49,311 bases of DNA from JAAYZQ01 sp034428935. GTDB taxonomy: Bacteria > Chloroflexota > Anaerolineae > JAAYZQ01. The notes beneath the pieces were generated by a model. That model was not told the DNA's origin, ran no database searches, and saw only the letters and a list, made by a program, of their open reading frames with translations. This document shows, one piece after another, positions 26,460 to 34,945 of the stretch. The first letter of the stretch is position 1, and each line of letters begins with the position of its first letter. The stretch is from the NCBI GenBank assembly GCA_034428935.1, contig DAOUHB010000211.1:1-49311 (forward strand), in the 5' to 3' direction. The translations under genes and the position numbers were made by a program.

Positions 26460-26938
26460 CGGTAGTCGGCGAATTCCTCGCCCTGGATCTTCTCGTAGAG
26501 CTGCATGAGGCCGTAGAGCAGGGCCTCGGGCCTGGGCGGGCAGCCGGGCACGTAGACGTCCACGGGGATCAGCTTGTCGACCCCCTGGACCATGGCATAG
26601 TTTTCAAAGGGCCCCCCACTGGACGCGCAGGCGCCCATGGCAATGACCCAGCGGGGCTCGGGCATCTGCTCGTAGAGGCGCTTGACCACGGGCGCCATCT
26701 TTTGCGAGACGCGCCCGGAGACAATCATGACGTCGGCCTGGCGTGGCGTGCCCCGAAACACCTCCGCGCCGAAACGGGCGATGTCGTGCCGCGGCCCGCC
26801 GGCGGCCATCATCTCGATGGCGCAGCATGCCAGGCCAAAGAGCAGGGGAAAGGGCGAGCGGCCCCGGCCCCAGTCTACCAGCTTTTCCAGGGTAGTCGTG
26901 ACGACCGCACCCTCGGGCAGAGCGGTCTCTATTCCCAT
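26456..26938 (-). CDS. nuoB: NADH-quinone oxidoreductase subunit B
   Basis: A 160-residue subunit that binds the terminal cluster N2 close to the quinone. The ligands are the adjacent pair in 'FGLACCAIEMM', the Cys in 'GACASSGG', and that in 'VPGCPPRPEALL'. The ATG lies inside the last codons of nuoA (10-base overlap) and the stop overlaps the start of nuoCD, so translation of the three is coupled. Confidence 0.97.
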   Translation of the reverse strand: MGIETALPEGAVVTTTLEKLVDWGRGRSPFPLLFGLACCAIEMMAAGGPRHDIARFGAEVFRGTPRQADVMIVSGRVSQKMAPVVKRLYEQMPEPRWVIAMGACASSGGPFENYAMVQGVDKLIPVDVYVPGCPPRPEALLYGLMQLYEKIQGEEFADYR

Positions 26939-27291
26939 TCCAGGCCTCCCTTCTTCCAGGCATAGGCCAGGCCAAGGACCAGGATAGAGACAAAGACCAG
27001 AGCCTCTACGAGCCCCATCCAGCGGGGCGCCAGGTCCCGAAACACCGTGGCCCAGGGAAAGAGCAGAACGATTTCGACGTCAAAGACGATAAAGAGCACA
27101 GCATAGAGGTAATAATGGACGAGGAGGCGCCGCCGGGCCGGGCCCACGGGCAGCTTGCCCGACTCGTAGGGCGCCAGCTTGACGGCGTTGGGGCGCCGCG
27201 GGCCCAGGAGTGCGGGCGCAAGGACGGCGATGGCCGACAGAACGACGGCCACGATGGCAAAGATCAAGATCGGCCCATAATCAGCGGGCAT
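26929..27291 (-). CDS. nuoA: NADH-quinone oxidoreductase subunit A
   Basis: A 120-residue, three-helix membrane subunit and first gene of the operon. It has the family loop after helix 1 ('KLAPYESGKLPVG'), here with Ser in place of the Cys found in many homologues (YECG), and 'VLFIVFDVEIVLLFPWA' with the conserved acidic residues of helix 2. The ATG at 27291 has GAGGAG just upstream. Confidence 0.96.
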   Translation of the reverse strand: MPADYGPILIFAIVAVVLSAIAVLAPALLGPRRPNAVKLAPYESGKLPVGPARRRLLVHYYLYAVLFIVFDVEIVLLFPWATVFRDLAPRWMGLVEALVFVSILVLGLAYAWKKGGLEWE

Positions 27292-27377
27292 GTTCGCTCC
27301 TCATCCTTGATTGGAAACCGGTTACGTCACCGGCGCAGCCCCTCTGGCTGCCTGGCAAGCGCCAATTGCCGGCAAAA

Positions 27378-27406
27378 AAGATAACACATTCGCTTGCCTT
27401 TGTCAA
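27378..27406 (-). promoter_or_regulatory. Predicted proximal promoter of the nuo operon
   Basis: On the minus strand: perfect TTGACA (27406-27401), 17-bp spacer, TATCTT (27383-27378), with TG one base before it. The leader would be about 80 nt. Confidence 0.65.
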
Positions 27407-27505
27407 AATGGACTTGTGTGGTCCCCTTGGTCTGCAACTCGAGAATGCTGAGGGGAACCTTATTGAGCGTCACCGTTACCGTCGTGGAACAGCGATCCTG
27501 CGGAC

Positions 27506-27534
27506 ATTATAACCTGGATCAACGGACAGCACAA
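27506..27534 (-). promoter_or_regulatory. Possible distal promoter of the nuo operon
   Basis: On the minus strand: TTGTGC, 17-bp spacer, TATAAT at 27511-27506. It is almost back to back with the response-regulator promoter. Confidence 0.4.
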
Positions 27535-27536
27535 GC

Positions 27537-27565
27537 TGGAAATTGCGCGTTATTCCTGGTATAAT
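27537..27565 (+). promoter_or_regulatory. Predicted promoter of the response regulator gene
   Basis: A consensus TATAAT at 27560-27565 with extended TGG before it. The -35 region TGGAAA at 27537-27542 is weak with a 17-bp spacer. Expected leader is about 30 nt. Confidence 0.55.
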
Positions 27566-27602
27566 ATCTTTGCGTAATCCATGCGACGGAGGCCAGGAAA
27601 CC

Positions 27603-28286
27603 GTGCCAGAGCGAATTCTCGTCATCGACGACGAAACGAAAATCGTGGACCTGCTGCGGCGCGGGTTGTCGTACGCGGGCTACCATGTGGACGTGGCCTA
27701 TGACGGCGAAAGCGGGCTGACGCAGGCGCGGCGCGATCCGCCCGACCTGGTGATCCTGGACGTCATGATGCCCGGCCTGGGCGGCCTGGAGGTGTGCCGG
27801 CGGCTGCGAGCGGAGGGTTGGGGCGACCTGCCCATCCTGATGCTGACCGCCCGGGACGCCGTGCCCGACCGGGTGGCGGGCCTCGACGCCGGCGCCGACG
27901 ACTACCTGGTCAAGCCCTTTGCCTTCGACGAGCTGTTCGCCCGCGTCCGCGCCCTGCTCCGCCGCCGCCAGCCGTCCGCCGACGCGCAGCTCTTGCGCTT
28001 TGGCGACGTCGTCGCCAATCCCGTCACTCGCGAGGTGCGCCGCGGCGACCGCCTGGTCAACCTCACGGCCAAAGAGTTCGACCTGCTGGAGATGTTCCTG
28101 CGCCATCCGCGACAGGTGCTCACCAGAGACAGCATCTACGAGCAGGTATGGGGCTATGACTTTGGCGGGGAATCGAACATCATCGAGGTGTACATCCGCT
28201 ACCTCCGCTCCAAGCTGGAAGCGGAGGGCGAGCCGCGCCTGCTGCAGACAGTGCGCGGCGTCGGGTACGCCTTGCGAGAGGAATGA
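27603..28286 (+). CDS. OmpR/PhoB-family response regulator (orphan)
   Basis: A 227-residue two-domain transcription factor. The receiver has Asp9/Asp10, phospho-acceptor Asp53 ('VILDVMMPG'), Thr82 and Lys104 ('VKPF'), so all catalytic residues are present. The C-terminal winged helix (about 130-225) has 'LTAKEFDLLEMFL', 'TRDSIYEQVWG' and 'VRGVGYALRE', typical of OmpR/PhoB. The start is GTG 27603, 38 bases after a good -10 box; AGGAAA lies upstream. No histidine kinase is adjacent, so it is an orphan in this window. It is divergent from the nuo operon and may control it, which is inference. Confidence 0.93.
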   Translation: MPERILVIDDETKIVDLLRRGLSYAGYHVDVAYDGESGLTQARRDPPDLVILDVMMPGLGGLEVCRRLRAEGWGDLPILMLTARDAVPDRVAGLDAGADDYLVKPFAFDELFARVRALLRRRQPSADAQLLRFGDVVANPVTREVRRGDRLVNLTAKEFDLLEMFLRHPRQVLTRDSIYEQVWGYDFGGESNIIEVYIRYLRSKLEAEGEPRLLQTVRGVGYALREE

Positions 28287-28289
28287 GGT

Positions 28290-29144
28290 TTGCTGACAGT
28301 TGACGTTTTGCGCGAGGAGCGGGCCATCCGCTATCGCCAACGCCCCCATTTGCGTGTTCACGACGAAAACCAGGCGCTCGAGTTTCTGAACGACGTTGGG
28401 ATCAGCCTGCTCTTTGGCAACAAGGACATGGAGCTGCCCACCCTGTGGGGCGCCATCTGCGGCGACGACCGGCCGCTGCCGGGCACGAACCGAGATCGCA
28501 ACCTGAACCTGGCCTGGACCTGGAAGGATCGCCTGCCCATCGCGGGCAAGGTGCTCTACGGCAAGTTCCTGCGAAAGAAGCCGGTCTTTATCTCGCTGGA
28601 CCTGGCACCCTACTTTTACGCCCTATCGCCCAACTATGGCAACCTGGCCGAGGACTATTTGCAGGACTACGAGGACGGCCGGCTGTCGGTGGAGGCCAGG
28701 CAGGTCTTCGAGGTGCTCCTGGACCAGGGAGCGCTGCCCACCAGCCGGCTGCGCCGCGAGGCGGGATTGGGCGGCAAGGCCAACGCCGGGCGCTTTGACC
28801 GCGCCCTGGCCGAGCTTCAGATGGACTTTCGCATCTCCAAGGTGTCCATCTCGGACGCCAACCGCTGGGGCTACTGCTACGTCTACGACCTGCTGCCCCG
28901 GCACTTTGCCCAGGTTGTCGAGGCTTCGCGCCACATCGGCGGCAACGAGGCGCGGGAGGCCATCCTCGTCCGCTACCTGCGCTCCGTGGTGGCGGCCACG
29001 CCGCAGCAGGTCGCGCGCCTCTTTGACTGGCAGCCGGGCGACGTCGAGCGCCTGGTGGCGCGCCTGGCCGCCCAGGGCCGCGTGCGGGCCGAGGTGCACA
29101 TCGAGGGGCTGCCGGGCGAGCACCTCGTCCTGACCGAGTCCTGA
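28290..29144 (+). CDS. AlkZ-related (YcaQ-like) winged-helix protein
   Basis: A 284-residue protein. Features seen are 'RPHLRVHDENQALEFLNDVG', 'LPTLWGAICGDDRP', 'LAWTWKDRLP', 'YGKFLRKKPVFISL', and two winged-helix-like stretches near residues 135-170 and 225-270. I read this as the AlkZ-related family, distant kin of the YcaQ/AlkZ DNA glycosylases that unhook alkylation crosslinks. I do not see the catalytic QxQ/QxD motif of AlkZ, so enzyme activity is doubtful. TTG 28290 lies three bases after the response regulator stop, making a two-gene operon. The start is moderately certain, as no ATG occurs until well into the conserved part. Confidence 0.62.
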   Translation: MLTVDVLREERAIRYRQRPHLRVHDENQALEFLNDVGISLLFGNKDMELPTLWGAICGDDRPLPGTNRDRNLNLAWTWKDRLPIAGKVLYGKFLRKKPVFISLDLAPYFYALSPNYGNLAEDYLQDYEDGRLSVEARQVFEVLLDQGALPTSRLRREAGLGGKANAGRFDRALAELQMDFRISKVSISDANRWGYCYVYDLLPRHFAQVVEASRHIGGNEAREAILVRYLRSVVAATPQQVARLFDWQPGDVERLVARLAAQGRVRAEVHIEGLPGEHLVLTES

Positions 29145-29158
29145 GTGTAAGCTCGATA

Positions 29159-29177
29159 GGCCGCGCTCAGCGCGGCC
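29159..29177. terminator. Hairpin between convergent genes (candidate bidirectional terminator)
   Basis: A perfect 8-bp stem GGCCGCGC (29159-29166) and GCGCGGCC (29170-29177) around TCA. It sits in the 39-bp gap between two convergent genes. No T-run is present on either side. Confidence 0.5.
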
Positions 29178-29183
29178 CTGGCC

Positions 29184-31694
29184 CTAGGGCGCCCAACTGA
29201 TCTGCTGGCGCCACCACTCGGTCACGAGCCCGCCGTCGCCGATGGGAAACAGCTTCCGCCGGCCCGAGCCGTCCGGGTTCATGGCCCACACGGCCCAACC
29301 ACCCTCCTGGTCCGAGACAAAGGCGATGGCCCGGCCGTCGGGCGCCCACGCGGGCAGCCCATCGTTGGCCGCGTTGTTGGTCAGCCGCCGCAGGCCCGAC
29401 CCGTCGGTGTTCACGACATAGATCTCCCAGTTGCCCTCGCGGTTGGACATGAAGGCGACCCTGTTGCCGTGGACGTCGGGGGCCGTGTCCTCGCCCCGGT
29501 CGGTGATGCGCTTGGTGGCGTGGGCGCCCGCCGCCGACGACATGATGTACAGGCCACAGGGCGCCGGGTTCTGGGTCACGTCGCAGCCGCTGTAGACGAT
29601 CTGGTCGTTGCCTGCCCAGGCCGGCGACCCGCCTCGCACGTCGTCCGGCCCAAAGTTCAGGGGGCGAACGTCGGGCTTGCGCGCGGCAGCCAGGTTCAGC
29701 TCGTCGGCCACGTACACCCGCGACTGCTTGTCGCCGTGGCGGGTCGAGCTAAAGGCCAGGCTCCGGCCGTCAGGCGACCAGTCGGCCAGCTCGTCCTCGT
29801 GGTTCGCGGATATCTCTTTCAGGCCACTGCCATCAGGCTTGACCAGAAACATGTTCATATAGTCCCCGCGCTCGCCGTTCACGGCCAGCCACGTCCCATC
29901 GGGGCTAAAGGCCGGCTGGTGCATGTACTCGACGACGAGGGCGCGGCCGCTGCCGTCGGCGTTGGCCACGTACGTATCGTACCCTCCCCGCTCGCGGTTC
30001 CAGGCCGGGAAGGCGATCCGGCCGCTGAGCGACGCCGGTCGCGCCGTAGGCTGGGCGGCACTGGTGGCGGCCGCGGCGGTTGTCGCCACGGGCGTTGGCC
30101 CGGCGGCCGGCGGCACGGTGGGCGAGGGGGTGGGCACCGGCTCACCCGCCTGGCACAGATCCTCCGCCTCCAGGGCCAGGGGATCGTCCGGCTTGCCCTC
30201 CAGCACGGCCTCGTAATAGGTGGCGGCCTCTTCGCAGCGGTTCAGATGGGCATACGTGGCCGCCAGCCTGGCCTGGGTCACCAGGTCCTCCGGCTTGTCG
30301 GAGAGAGCCTGTTGCAGCGAAGCGCGGGCCTGGTCGTACTGCCCCAGCCGGTAGTAGGCCTCGCCAATGGCGGCGTAGGTGGTGCCTTTGGGGCGGATGC
30401 CCAGGGCATCCTGCAGGGCCATGATGGATGTTACGTAATCCTCAGCCTCCAGGAGCAGGACGCCCAGATCGTGCCGCCGCAGCCACAGCTCGGGCTGCAA
30501 GCCCGCGGCGATCTGGAGCTCGCTGGCAGCCCGCCCCATGTCGTTGCTGGCCAGGTGATAGAGCCAGCCGCGGACGCGATGGGCTTCGGCGTTGTTGATG
30601 TCCTGGACCAGGGCCAGGTCGGCGTTTTCCACAGCCTCGTTCATCTGCCCCGCGGCCATCTGCACCTCGGCCAGGATGGCCAGGGCCAGGGCGTTGGCCG
30701 GCTGCAGCTCCACCGCCTTCTCGGCGTGGACAAGGGCTTCGGCACCGTCTCCCAGGTCCAGGTAGGCACGGCCCAGAATGGCGGCGGCCCCGGCATCCTC
30801 GGGATCGAGCTCCACGGCCCTCTGGGCGTGGGGCAGGGCATCCTGGGCGCGATCGTCCAGGATCAAGGCCCACGCCCACCCGGCCTCGGGACGGGCGTCT
30901 TCGGGCGCCCGGGCCGACAGCTCCTCGTAAATGGCCTCCGCATCCTCGAACTTGCTCCGGCGGGTCAGCGCCTCGGCCTGGATGAGGAGGTCGGCCATCT
31001 CCTGGGCCCCATCACCGGTGGGCTCCGCCGTGGGCGGCTCGGCCGTGGCAACCGGCGCGCCGGTCTCGGTCACGGCCGGCGCCTGGGTCGCGGCGCTCGT
31101 GGCGGCCACGGGCAAAGCCGTCGGCGAAGCGGGGCTGACGAGCCCGATCCTCTCGTACACGTCGGGGGCCACGAAATAGACCACGGCAGCAGCCAGGGCC
31201 AGGAGGAGCAGCGCGCCGGCCAGGATCAGGCCTGTCATCAGTCCCCTGCTCATGGAGCGCGGGCCGCGGGCCTGGCCCAGCCCGGCCGGAGGACGTGCCA
31301 CCCGCCGATCCGCCGCCTCGCGGGCGGCCGCCGAAGCACCTGCCATGGGCATGGTATCTTTGAAGGCCTGGCCGGGTTCCTGGTAGACCAGCTCCGTGTC
31401 GCCAATGCCAATCCGCTCGCCGTGACGCAGCACGTGGGGCGCCGTGAGACGAATGCCGTTGACCAGGGTGCCGTTGGCGCTGTCCAGATCTCTGACCACA
31501 AAGGTGAGCCCCTCTCGTTGGATCTCGGCGTGGAGGCGCGAGGCCTTGGGATCCATCAACTGCAGATCGTTCTCCTCGGCGCGCCCAATGGAGAGGTTAC
31601 CCCGGATCTCGACCTCGCGCAGCACTCGCCCGCCGCTTTTGACGACCAGGCGAGGGAACAGAGCCTTCTCCACGAGGGTGTTCTCGCTCGTCAT
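29184..31694 (-). CDS. FHA - transmembrane - TPR - TolB-like propeller protein
   Basis: An 836-residue single-pass membrane protein. In order: an FHA phosphothreonine-binding domain (about 15-110; 'SIGRAEENDLQL', 'ASRLHAEI', 'DSANGTLVNG'), a basic linker, one membrane segment (about 158-176), a Thr/Ala/Pro spacer, TPR-like helical repeats (about 230-500), a second Pro/Thr spacer, and a WD40-like TolB propeller (about 545-836; 'AWAPDGRAIAFVSDQEGGW', 'NREGNWEIYVVNTDGSGLRR'). The FHA end should be cytosolic and the TPR/propeller outside. ATG 31694 follows AAGGAG, and a strong promoter lies just upstream. It probably links phospho-signalling inside to protein or glycan contacts outside; this role is inference. 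It has its own promoter, separate from the sortase gene. Confidence 0.85.
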   Translation of the reverse strand: MTSENTLVEKALFPRLVVKSGGRVLREVEIRGNLSIGRAEENDLQLMDPKASRLHAEIQREGLTFVVRDLDSANGTLVNGIRLTAPHVLRHGERIGIGDTELVYQEPGQAFKDTMPMAGASAAAREAADRRVARPPAGLGQARGPRSMSRGLMTGLILAGALLLLALAAAVVYFVAPDVYERIGLVSPASPTALPVAATSAATQAPAVTETGAPVATAEPPTAEPTGDGAQEMADLLIQAEALTRRSKFEDAEAIYEELSARAPEDARPEAGWAWALILDDRAQDALPHAQRAVELDPEDAGAAAILGRAYLDLGDGAEALVHAEKAVELQPANALALAILAEVQMAAGQMNEAVENADLALVQDINNAEAHRVRGWLYHLASNDMGRAASELQIAAGLQPELWLRRHDLGVLLLEAEDYVTSIMALQDALGIRPKGTTYAAIGEAYYRLGQYDQARASLQQALSDKPEDLVTQARLAATYAHLNRCEEAATYYEAVLEGKPDDPLALEAEDLCQAGEPVPTPSPTVPPAAGPTPVATTAAAATSAAQPTARPASLSGRIAFPAWNRERGGYDTYVANADGSGRALVVEYMHQPAFSPDGTWLAVNGERGDYMNMFLVKPDGSGLKEISANHEDELADWSPDGRSLAFSSTRHGDKQSRVYVADELNLAAARKPDVRPLNFGPDDVRGGSPAWAGNDQIVYSGCDVTQNPAPCGLYIMSSAAGAHATKRITDRGEDTAPDVHGNRVAFMSNREGNWEIYVVNTDGSGLRRLTNNAANDGLPAWAPDGRAIAFVSDQEGGWAVWAMNPDGSGRRKLFPIGDGGLVTEWWRQQISWAP

Positions 31695-31725
31695 CGTACG
31701 CTCCTTTGACTGCGTAATCAAAACG

Positions 31726-31754
31726 ATTATAACACGGAAGGAATCGCGCGGCAA
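31726..31754 (-). promoter_or_regulatory. Predicted promoter of the FHA-TPR-propeller gene
   Basis: On the minus strand: TTGCCG, 17-bp spacer, TATAAT (31731-31726), with extended TGT before it. The leader is about 25 nt. Confidence 0.65.
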
Positions 31755-31802
31755 ATCGGCACATTGTTGGCTGTGGAGGGCACCGGCCGGGGAGATCTCC
31801 GG

Positions 31803-32870
31803 TCAGGGCGTGGCCACCTCGGCGGGCCTGGCGATCACCAGCAGGCGATGCGTTGCCAGGCCGACGGGCGTGCAGGTCACGAGGGTCAGGCGCTCTTCGG
31901 GCATGGGGCCGATGAGCCGCAGGTTCTCGGCCTGTTGCGCCGCCGAGGCAAAGGTCTCGGGCACGACCAGGATCTCGGTCACCTGGTAGGCATAGGCCAC
32001 GTCGCCCACGTAGAGGACGATCTCGTCGCCCACCGCCACGCGGTCGAGATGGCGAAAGACCCCTCCCTGGATGTCACGGTGCCCGTTGATGACCGTGTTG
32101 CCGGCGTTGCCCGGGTAGGCGGAGGTATAGTGAAAACCGCCAGCGTTGGGCACGTCGCCCCACACCTCCCTGGCCCGGCCTCCCTGCTGTACGATCTTGG
32201 TCGTCACGGTTAACACTGGCACGTCGAGCCCGATCCTGGCGATGGTCAGGCGCGTGGGCGGCGACTGGGCCGGCGGCCTGGCCGCTGGCGCGTTCGCCGG
32301 CAGGTCCGGCTCCGGGATGGAGGTGGGTGGCGCGAGGGGGGGCACGAGGGTGGCCGTCGCCGCGGGCGCCGTTGAGGCCAGCGCCGGCTCCGACGTGGGC
32401 GACGGTTCGGCGGTCACGGACTGCGCCGCGACCATGGGGGCCGTGACGACCGCGGCCACTGCCTGCATGCCCGGCCCTACCTGCATCCGGTGCACCAGCA
32501 CATAGCCCACGAAACAGCCGGCCATGACGATAGAGGTCACCAGGCCGAGCACCATGACCTCGATCATGGTCACCGGCCGCCGGGCGGGCCTCTTTTGGGG
32601 CATGGCCCGCAGGTCGGGGTATCGCCCCGGCAGGTCGCGCGCTGCGGCCGGCGCCCCGGTAAGGGCGGCGCCGGCCGGCGTCCGGGCCTTGGCCAGGCGG
32701 GGACAGCGCCGGTAGGACGAGGTAAGGCAGGTCGCGCCCTGGTGTGCCTCCGCCACCCGCTCGGGCTGGCCCGCAACGTGGCAGCGATGGCGGGGGTTGG
32801 GCACCAGGAACACCTGGTGGCGGTCGCCCTGGAGGCCAAGGTGGGGGCAGTGCTGGCCCACGTCAGGCAC
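31803..32870 (-). CDS. Sortase with an N-terminal Cys-rich 'CPxLGL' module
   Basis: A 355-residue protein. The N-terminal 57 residues hold four Cys (8, 30, 48, 56) in 'HCPHLGLQGDRHQ', 'NPRHRCHVAG', 'HQGATCL' and 'YRRCPRL', a pattern that recurs in Chloroflexota proteins and looks like a zinc-binding module. A linker, one membrane segment (about 105-130), a Pro/Ala spacer and a sortase domain (about 210-355) follow. The catalytic triad is His264 ('NGHRD'), Cys333 ('LVTCTPVG') and Arg342 ('THRLLV'). The tail resembles class C/D/E sortases, but the anchor is N-terminal. GTG 32870 overlaps the mnmG stop by eight bases. An ATG at 32603 would delete the Cys module. No LPxTG-type substrate is visible in the window. 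Confidence 0.82.
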   Translation of the reverse strand: MPDVGQHCPHLGLQGDRHQVFLVPNPRHRCHVAGQPERVAEAHQGATCLTSSYRRCPRLAKARTPAGAALTGAPAAARDLPGRYPDLRAMPQKRPARRPVTMIEVMVLGLVTSIVMAGCFVGYVLVHRMQVGPGMQAVAAVVTAPMVAAQSVTAEPSPTSEPALASTAPAATATLVPPLAPPTSIPEPDLPANAPAARPPAQSPPTRLTIARIGLDVPVLTVTTKIVQQGGRAREVWGDVPNAGGFHYTSAYPGNAGNTVINGHRDIQGGVFRHLDRVAVGDEIVLYVGDVAYAYQVTEILVVPETFASAAQQAENLRLIGPMPEERLTLVTCTPVGLATHRLLVIARPAEVATP

Positions 32871-34818
32871 TCTCCCGGGCGGCAGGCTCCAGCCGCTTGA
32901 GGTGCACGAGCAAGACCGAAACGTCGGCGGGGTTCACCCCGGCCAGGCGCGTGGCCTGGCCCACCGTTGCGGGCCGGACGGACGCCAGCTTTTCCCGCGC
33001 CTCGGTGCGCAGGCCCGAGAGCGCCCCATAGTCCAGGTCGGGGGGGATGCGCCGGTCCTCCAGGCGACGAAAGCGCGCCACCTCGACCTGCTGTTTCTCG
33101 ATATAGCCGGCGTACTTGGCCTCGATCTCGACCTGCTCGGCGACCCCGGGAGGCAGCGGCTCGGAGGGCGGCGCCATGGCGGCCACGAGGTCATAGTCCA
33201 CCTCGGGCCGGCGCAGAAATTGGAGGGCGTTGGCGCCGTCGGCCAGCTCCGGCAGGCCGCGCAACCGGAGCTGCTCATTGAGGCCGTCGTCGCCGGGGCG
33301 CAGCCAGGTAGCCGCCAGGCGCGCCAGCTCCTCTTCCACGGCGCGGCGCCGGCGCTGCACTGCCTCGTAGGCTTCACGGGGCAGCAGCCCGGCCTCGTAG
33401 CCCGGGCCGGCCAGGCGCAGGTCGGCATTGTCCTGGCGCAGCAGCAGGCGGTATTCGGCACGCCCGGTGAGCATGCGGTAGGGCTCGGCAATCTCTTTCG
33501 TCACCAGGTCGTCGATGAGCACGCCGATGTACGCCTGGTCGCGGCGCAGGATGAGGGGCGGGCGGCCCTGCACCTGGAGGGCAGCGTTGATGCCTGCCAT
33601 CAGCCCCTGGGCGGCGGCCTCTTCGTAGCCGCTGGTGCCATTGATCTGCCCGGCGTGGAACAGGCCCTGGACGCGCTTGGTCTCCAGCGAGGTGCCGATC
33701 TCCTGGCAGGGCACGCTGTCGTACTCGATGGCATAGCCCGGGCGCACGATCTCGGCCCGGGCCAGGGCCGGGATGGAGTGCAGCATGGCGGCCTGCACCT
33801 CCTCGGGCATGCCGGTGAAAAAGCCCTGTACGTACATCTCGTTGCTGTTCCAGCCCTCCGGCTCCAAAAAGAGCTGGTGCCGCTCCTTGTGGGCAAAACG
33901 CACCACCTTTTCCTCGAAGGAGGGGCAGTAGCGCGGACCGGCCGCGTCGATGGTGCCCGGGGCGATGGGCGAGCGGTGAAGGTTGGCCCGCACCACGTCC
34001 AGCGTCTCGCCCGTGGTGTGGATCACGTACGAGGGCAGTTGAGGTCGCCAGGCGGGCATGGCCGCCACGGGATAGACCGGATTGGGCGGCGCCAGGAGAA
34101 AATCGGGGATGGGCGGAGCCGCCCCCGGGTCGGCGATGTGGCGCGTGGAGAACCACAACGGAACGTCGCTCCCGGGCTGGGGCGTGGTCAAGGCAAAGTC
34201 GATGGTCCGGGCATCGATGCGCGGCGGGGTGTTGGTCTGCAGGCGGACCAGGGGAAAGCCCAGTCGGCGCAGGCAGGCCGCCAGGCCCAGTGCCGGGAAC
34301 TCGCCGCTGCGGCCCGCGGGCCAGCTCCTGCTACCCGACAGGATCCGGCCACCGAGAAATGTGCCCGTCGTCAGGATCACCGCGCGGCCCTGTATCCGCC
34401 TGCCCGTCTCGGTCACCACGCCCCGCGCCCGATCCCCCTCGACCAGGACCTCCTCGACCATCGCCTGCTTCAGATACAGGTTCGGCGTCGCCTCCAGGGT
34501 GCGCTTCATCTCCAGCGAGTACCGGCGCTTGTCGGCCTGGGCGCGCAGCGCGTGGACGGCCGGCCCCTTGCTCTGGTTCAGCAGGCGGATGTGCGTGTGC
34601 GTCCGATCGGTGACGCGGCCCATCTCGCCGCCCAGGGCATCGATCTCGCGCACCAGGTGCCCCTTGCCCTGCCCGCCAATACTCGGGTTGCAGGGCATCT
34701 GGGCCACCAGGTCGAGGTTCATGGTCAACAGCAGCGTGCGCGCTCCCATGCGCGCCCCTGCCAGCGCCGCTTCGCAACCAGCGTGGCCGGCGCCTACCAC
34801 GATTAGATCATAGTCCAT
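32863..34818 (-). CDS. mnmG: tRNA uridine-5-carboxymethylaminomethyl modification enzyme MnmG (GidA)
   Basis: A 651-residue FAD protein that with MnmE modifies the wobble uridine of certain tRNAs. It has the N-terminal FAD motif 'VVGAGHAGCEAALAGARMG', 'MPCNPSIGGQGKGHLVREID', and 'HAGQINGTSGYEEAAAQGL', all GidA signatures. The C-terminal helical domain is complete ('LASVRPATVGQATRLAGV'). ATG 34818 is 28 nt after the predicted transcription start; the longer open frame upstream overlaps the divergent gene and is not conserved. The sortase gene overlaps its end. Confidence 0.96.
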   Translation of the reverse strand: MDYDLIVVGAGHAGCEAALAGARMGARTLLLTMNLDLVAQMPCNPSIGGQGKGHLVREIDALGGEMGRVTDRTHTHIRLLNQSKGPAVHALRAQADKRRYSLEMKRTLEATPNLYLKQAMVEEVLVEGDRARGVVTETGRRIQGRAVILTTGTFLGGRILSGSRSWPAGRSGEFPALGLAACLRRLGFPLVRLQTNTPPRIDARTIDFALTTPQPGSDVPLWFSTRHIADPGAAPPIPDFLLAPPNPVYPVAAMPAWRPQLPSYVIHTTGETLDVVRANLHRSPIAPGTIDAAGPRYCPSFEEKVVRFAHKERHQLFLEPEGWNSNEMYVQGFFTGMPEEVQAAMLHSIPALARAEIVRPGYAIEYDSVPCQEIGTSLETKRVQGLFHAGQINGTSGYEEAAAQGLMAGINAALQVQGRPPLILRRDQAYIGVLIDDLVTKEIAEPYRMLTGRAEYRLLLRQDNADLRLAGPGYEAGLLPREAYEAVQRRRRAVEEELARLAATWLRPGDDGLNEQLRLRGLPELADGANALQFLRRPEVDYDLVAAMAPPSEPLPPGVAEQVEIEAKYAGYIEKQQVEVARFRRLEDRRIPPDLDYGALSGLRTEAREKLASVRPATVGQATRLAGVNPADVSVLLVHLKRLEPAARESA

Positions 34819-34852
34819 CCGTCGATCCAGGCTCCACAGGTACTCTGGCTCG

Positions 34853-34881
34853 ATTATACCAGCGATCCGCCCCTCGCGCAA
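34853..34881 (-). promoter_or_regulatory. Predicted mnmG promoter
   Basis: On the minus strand: TTGCGC, 17-bp spacer, TATAAT (34858-34853), with extended TGG before it. Confidence 0.65.
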
Positions 34882-34945
34882 TCGGGGCCGATCTACGCGT
34901 TGCGCTGCCGCGGCCGTGCAACTTGTCGGACGGCAGGTCCGCCGC

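Larger units (their letters stand above)
27292..27602. other. 311-bp divergent regulatory region between nuoA and a response regulator
   Basis: Two predicted promoters point to nuoA (27378-27406 and 27506-27534) and one to the response regulator gene (27537-27565). Between them at 27472-27483 lies a short direct repeat ACCGTT-ACCGTC, the sort of arrangement OmpR-type regulators bind, though it is too short to be sure. No gene is seen. Confidence 0.5.

Noticed and set aside
32603..32603. ATG at 32603 as the sortase start
   Set aside because: The codons between GTG 32870 and this ATG encode a recognisable Cys motif, so the longer form is preferred.
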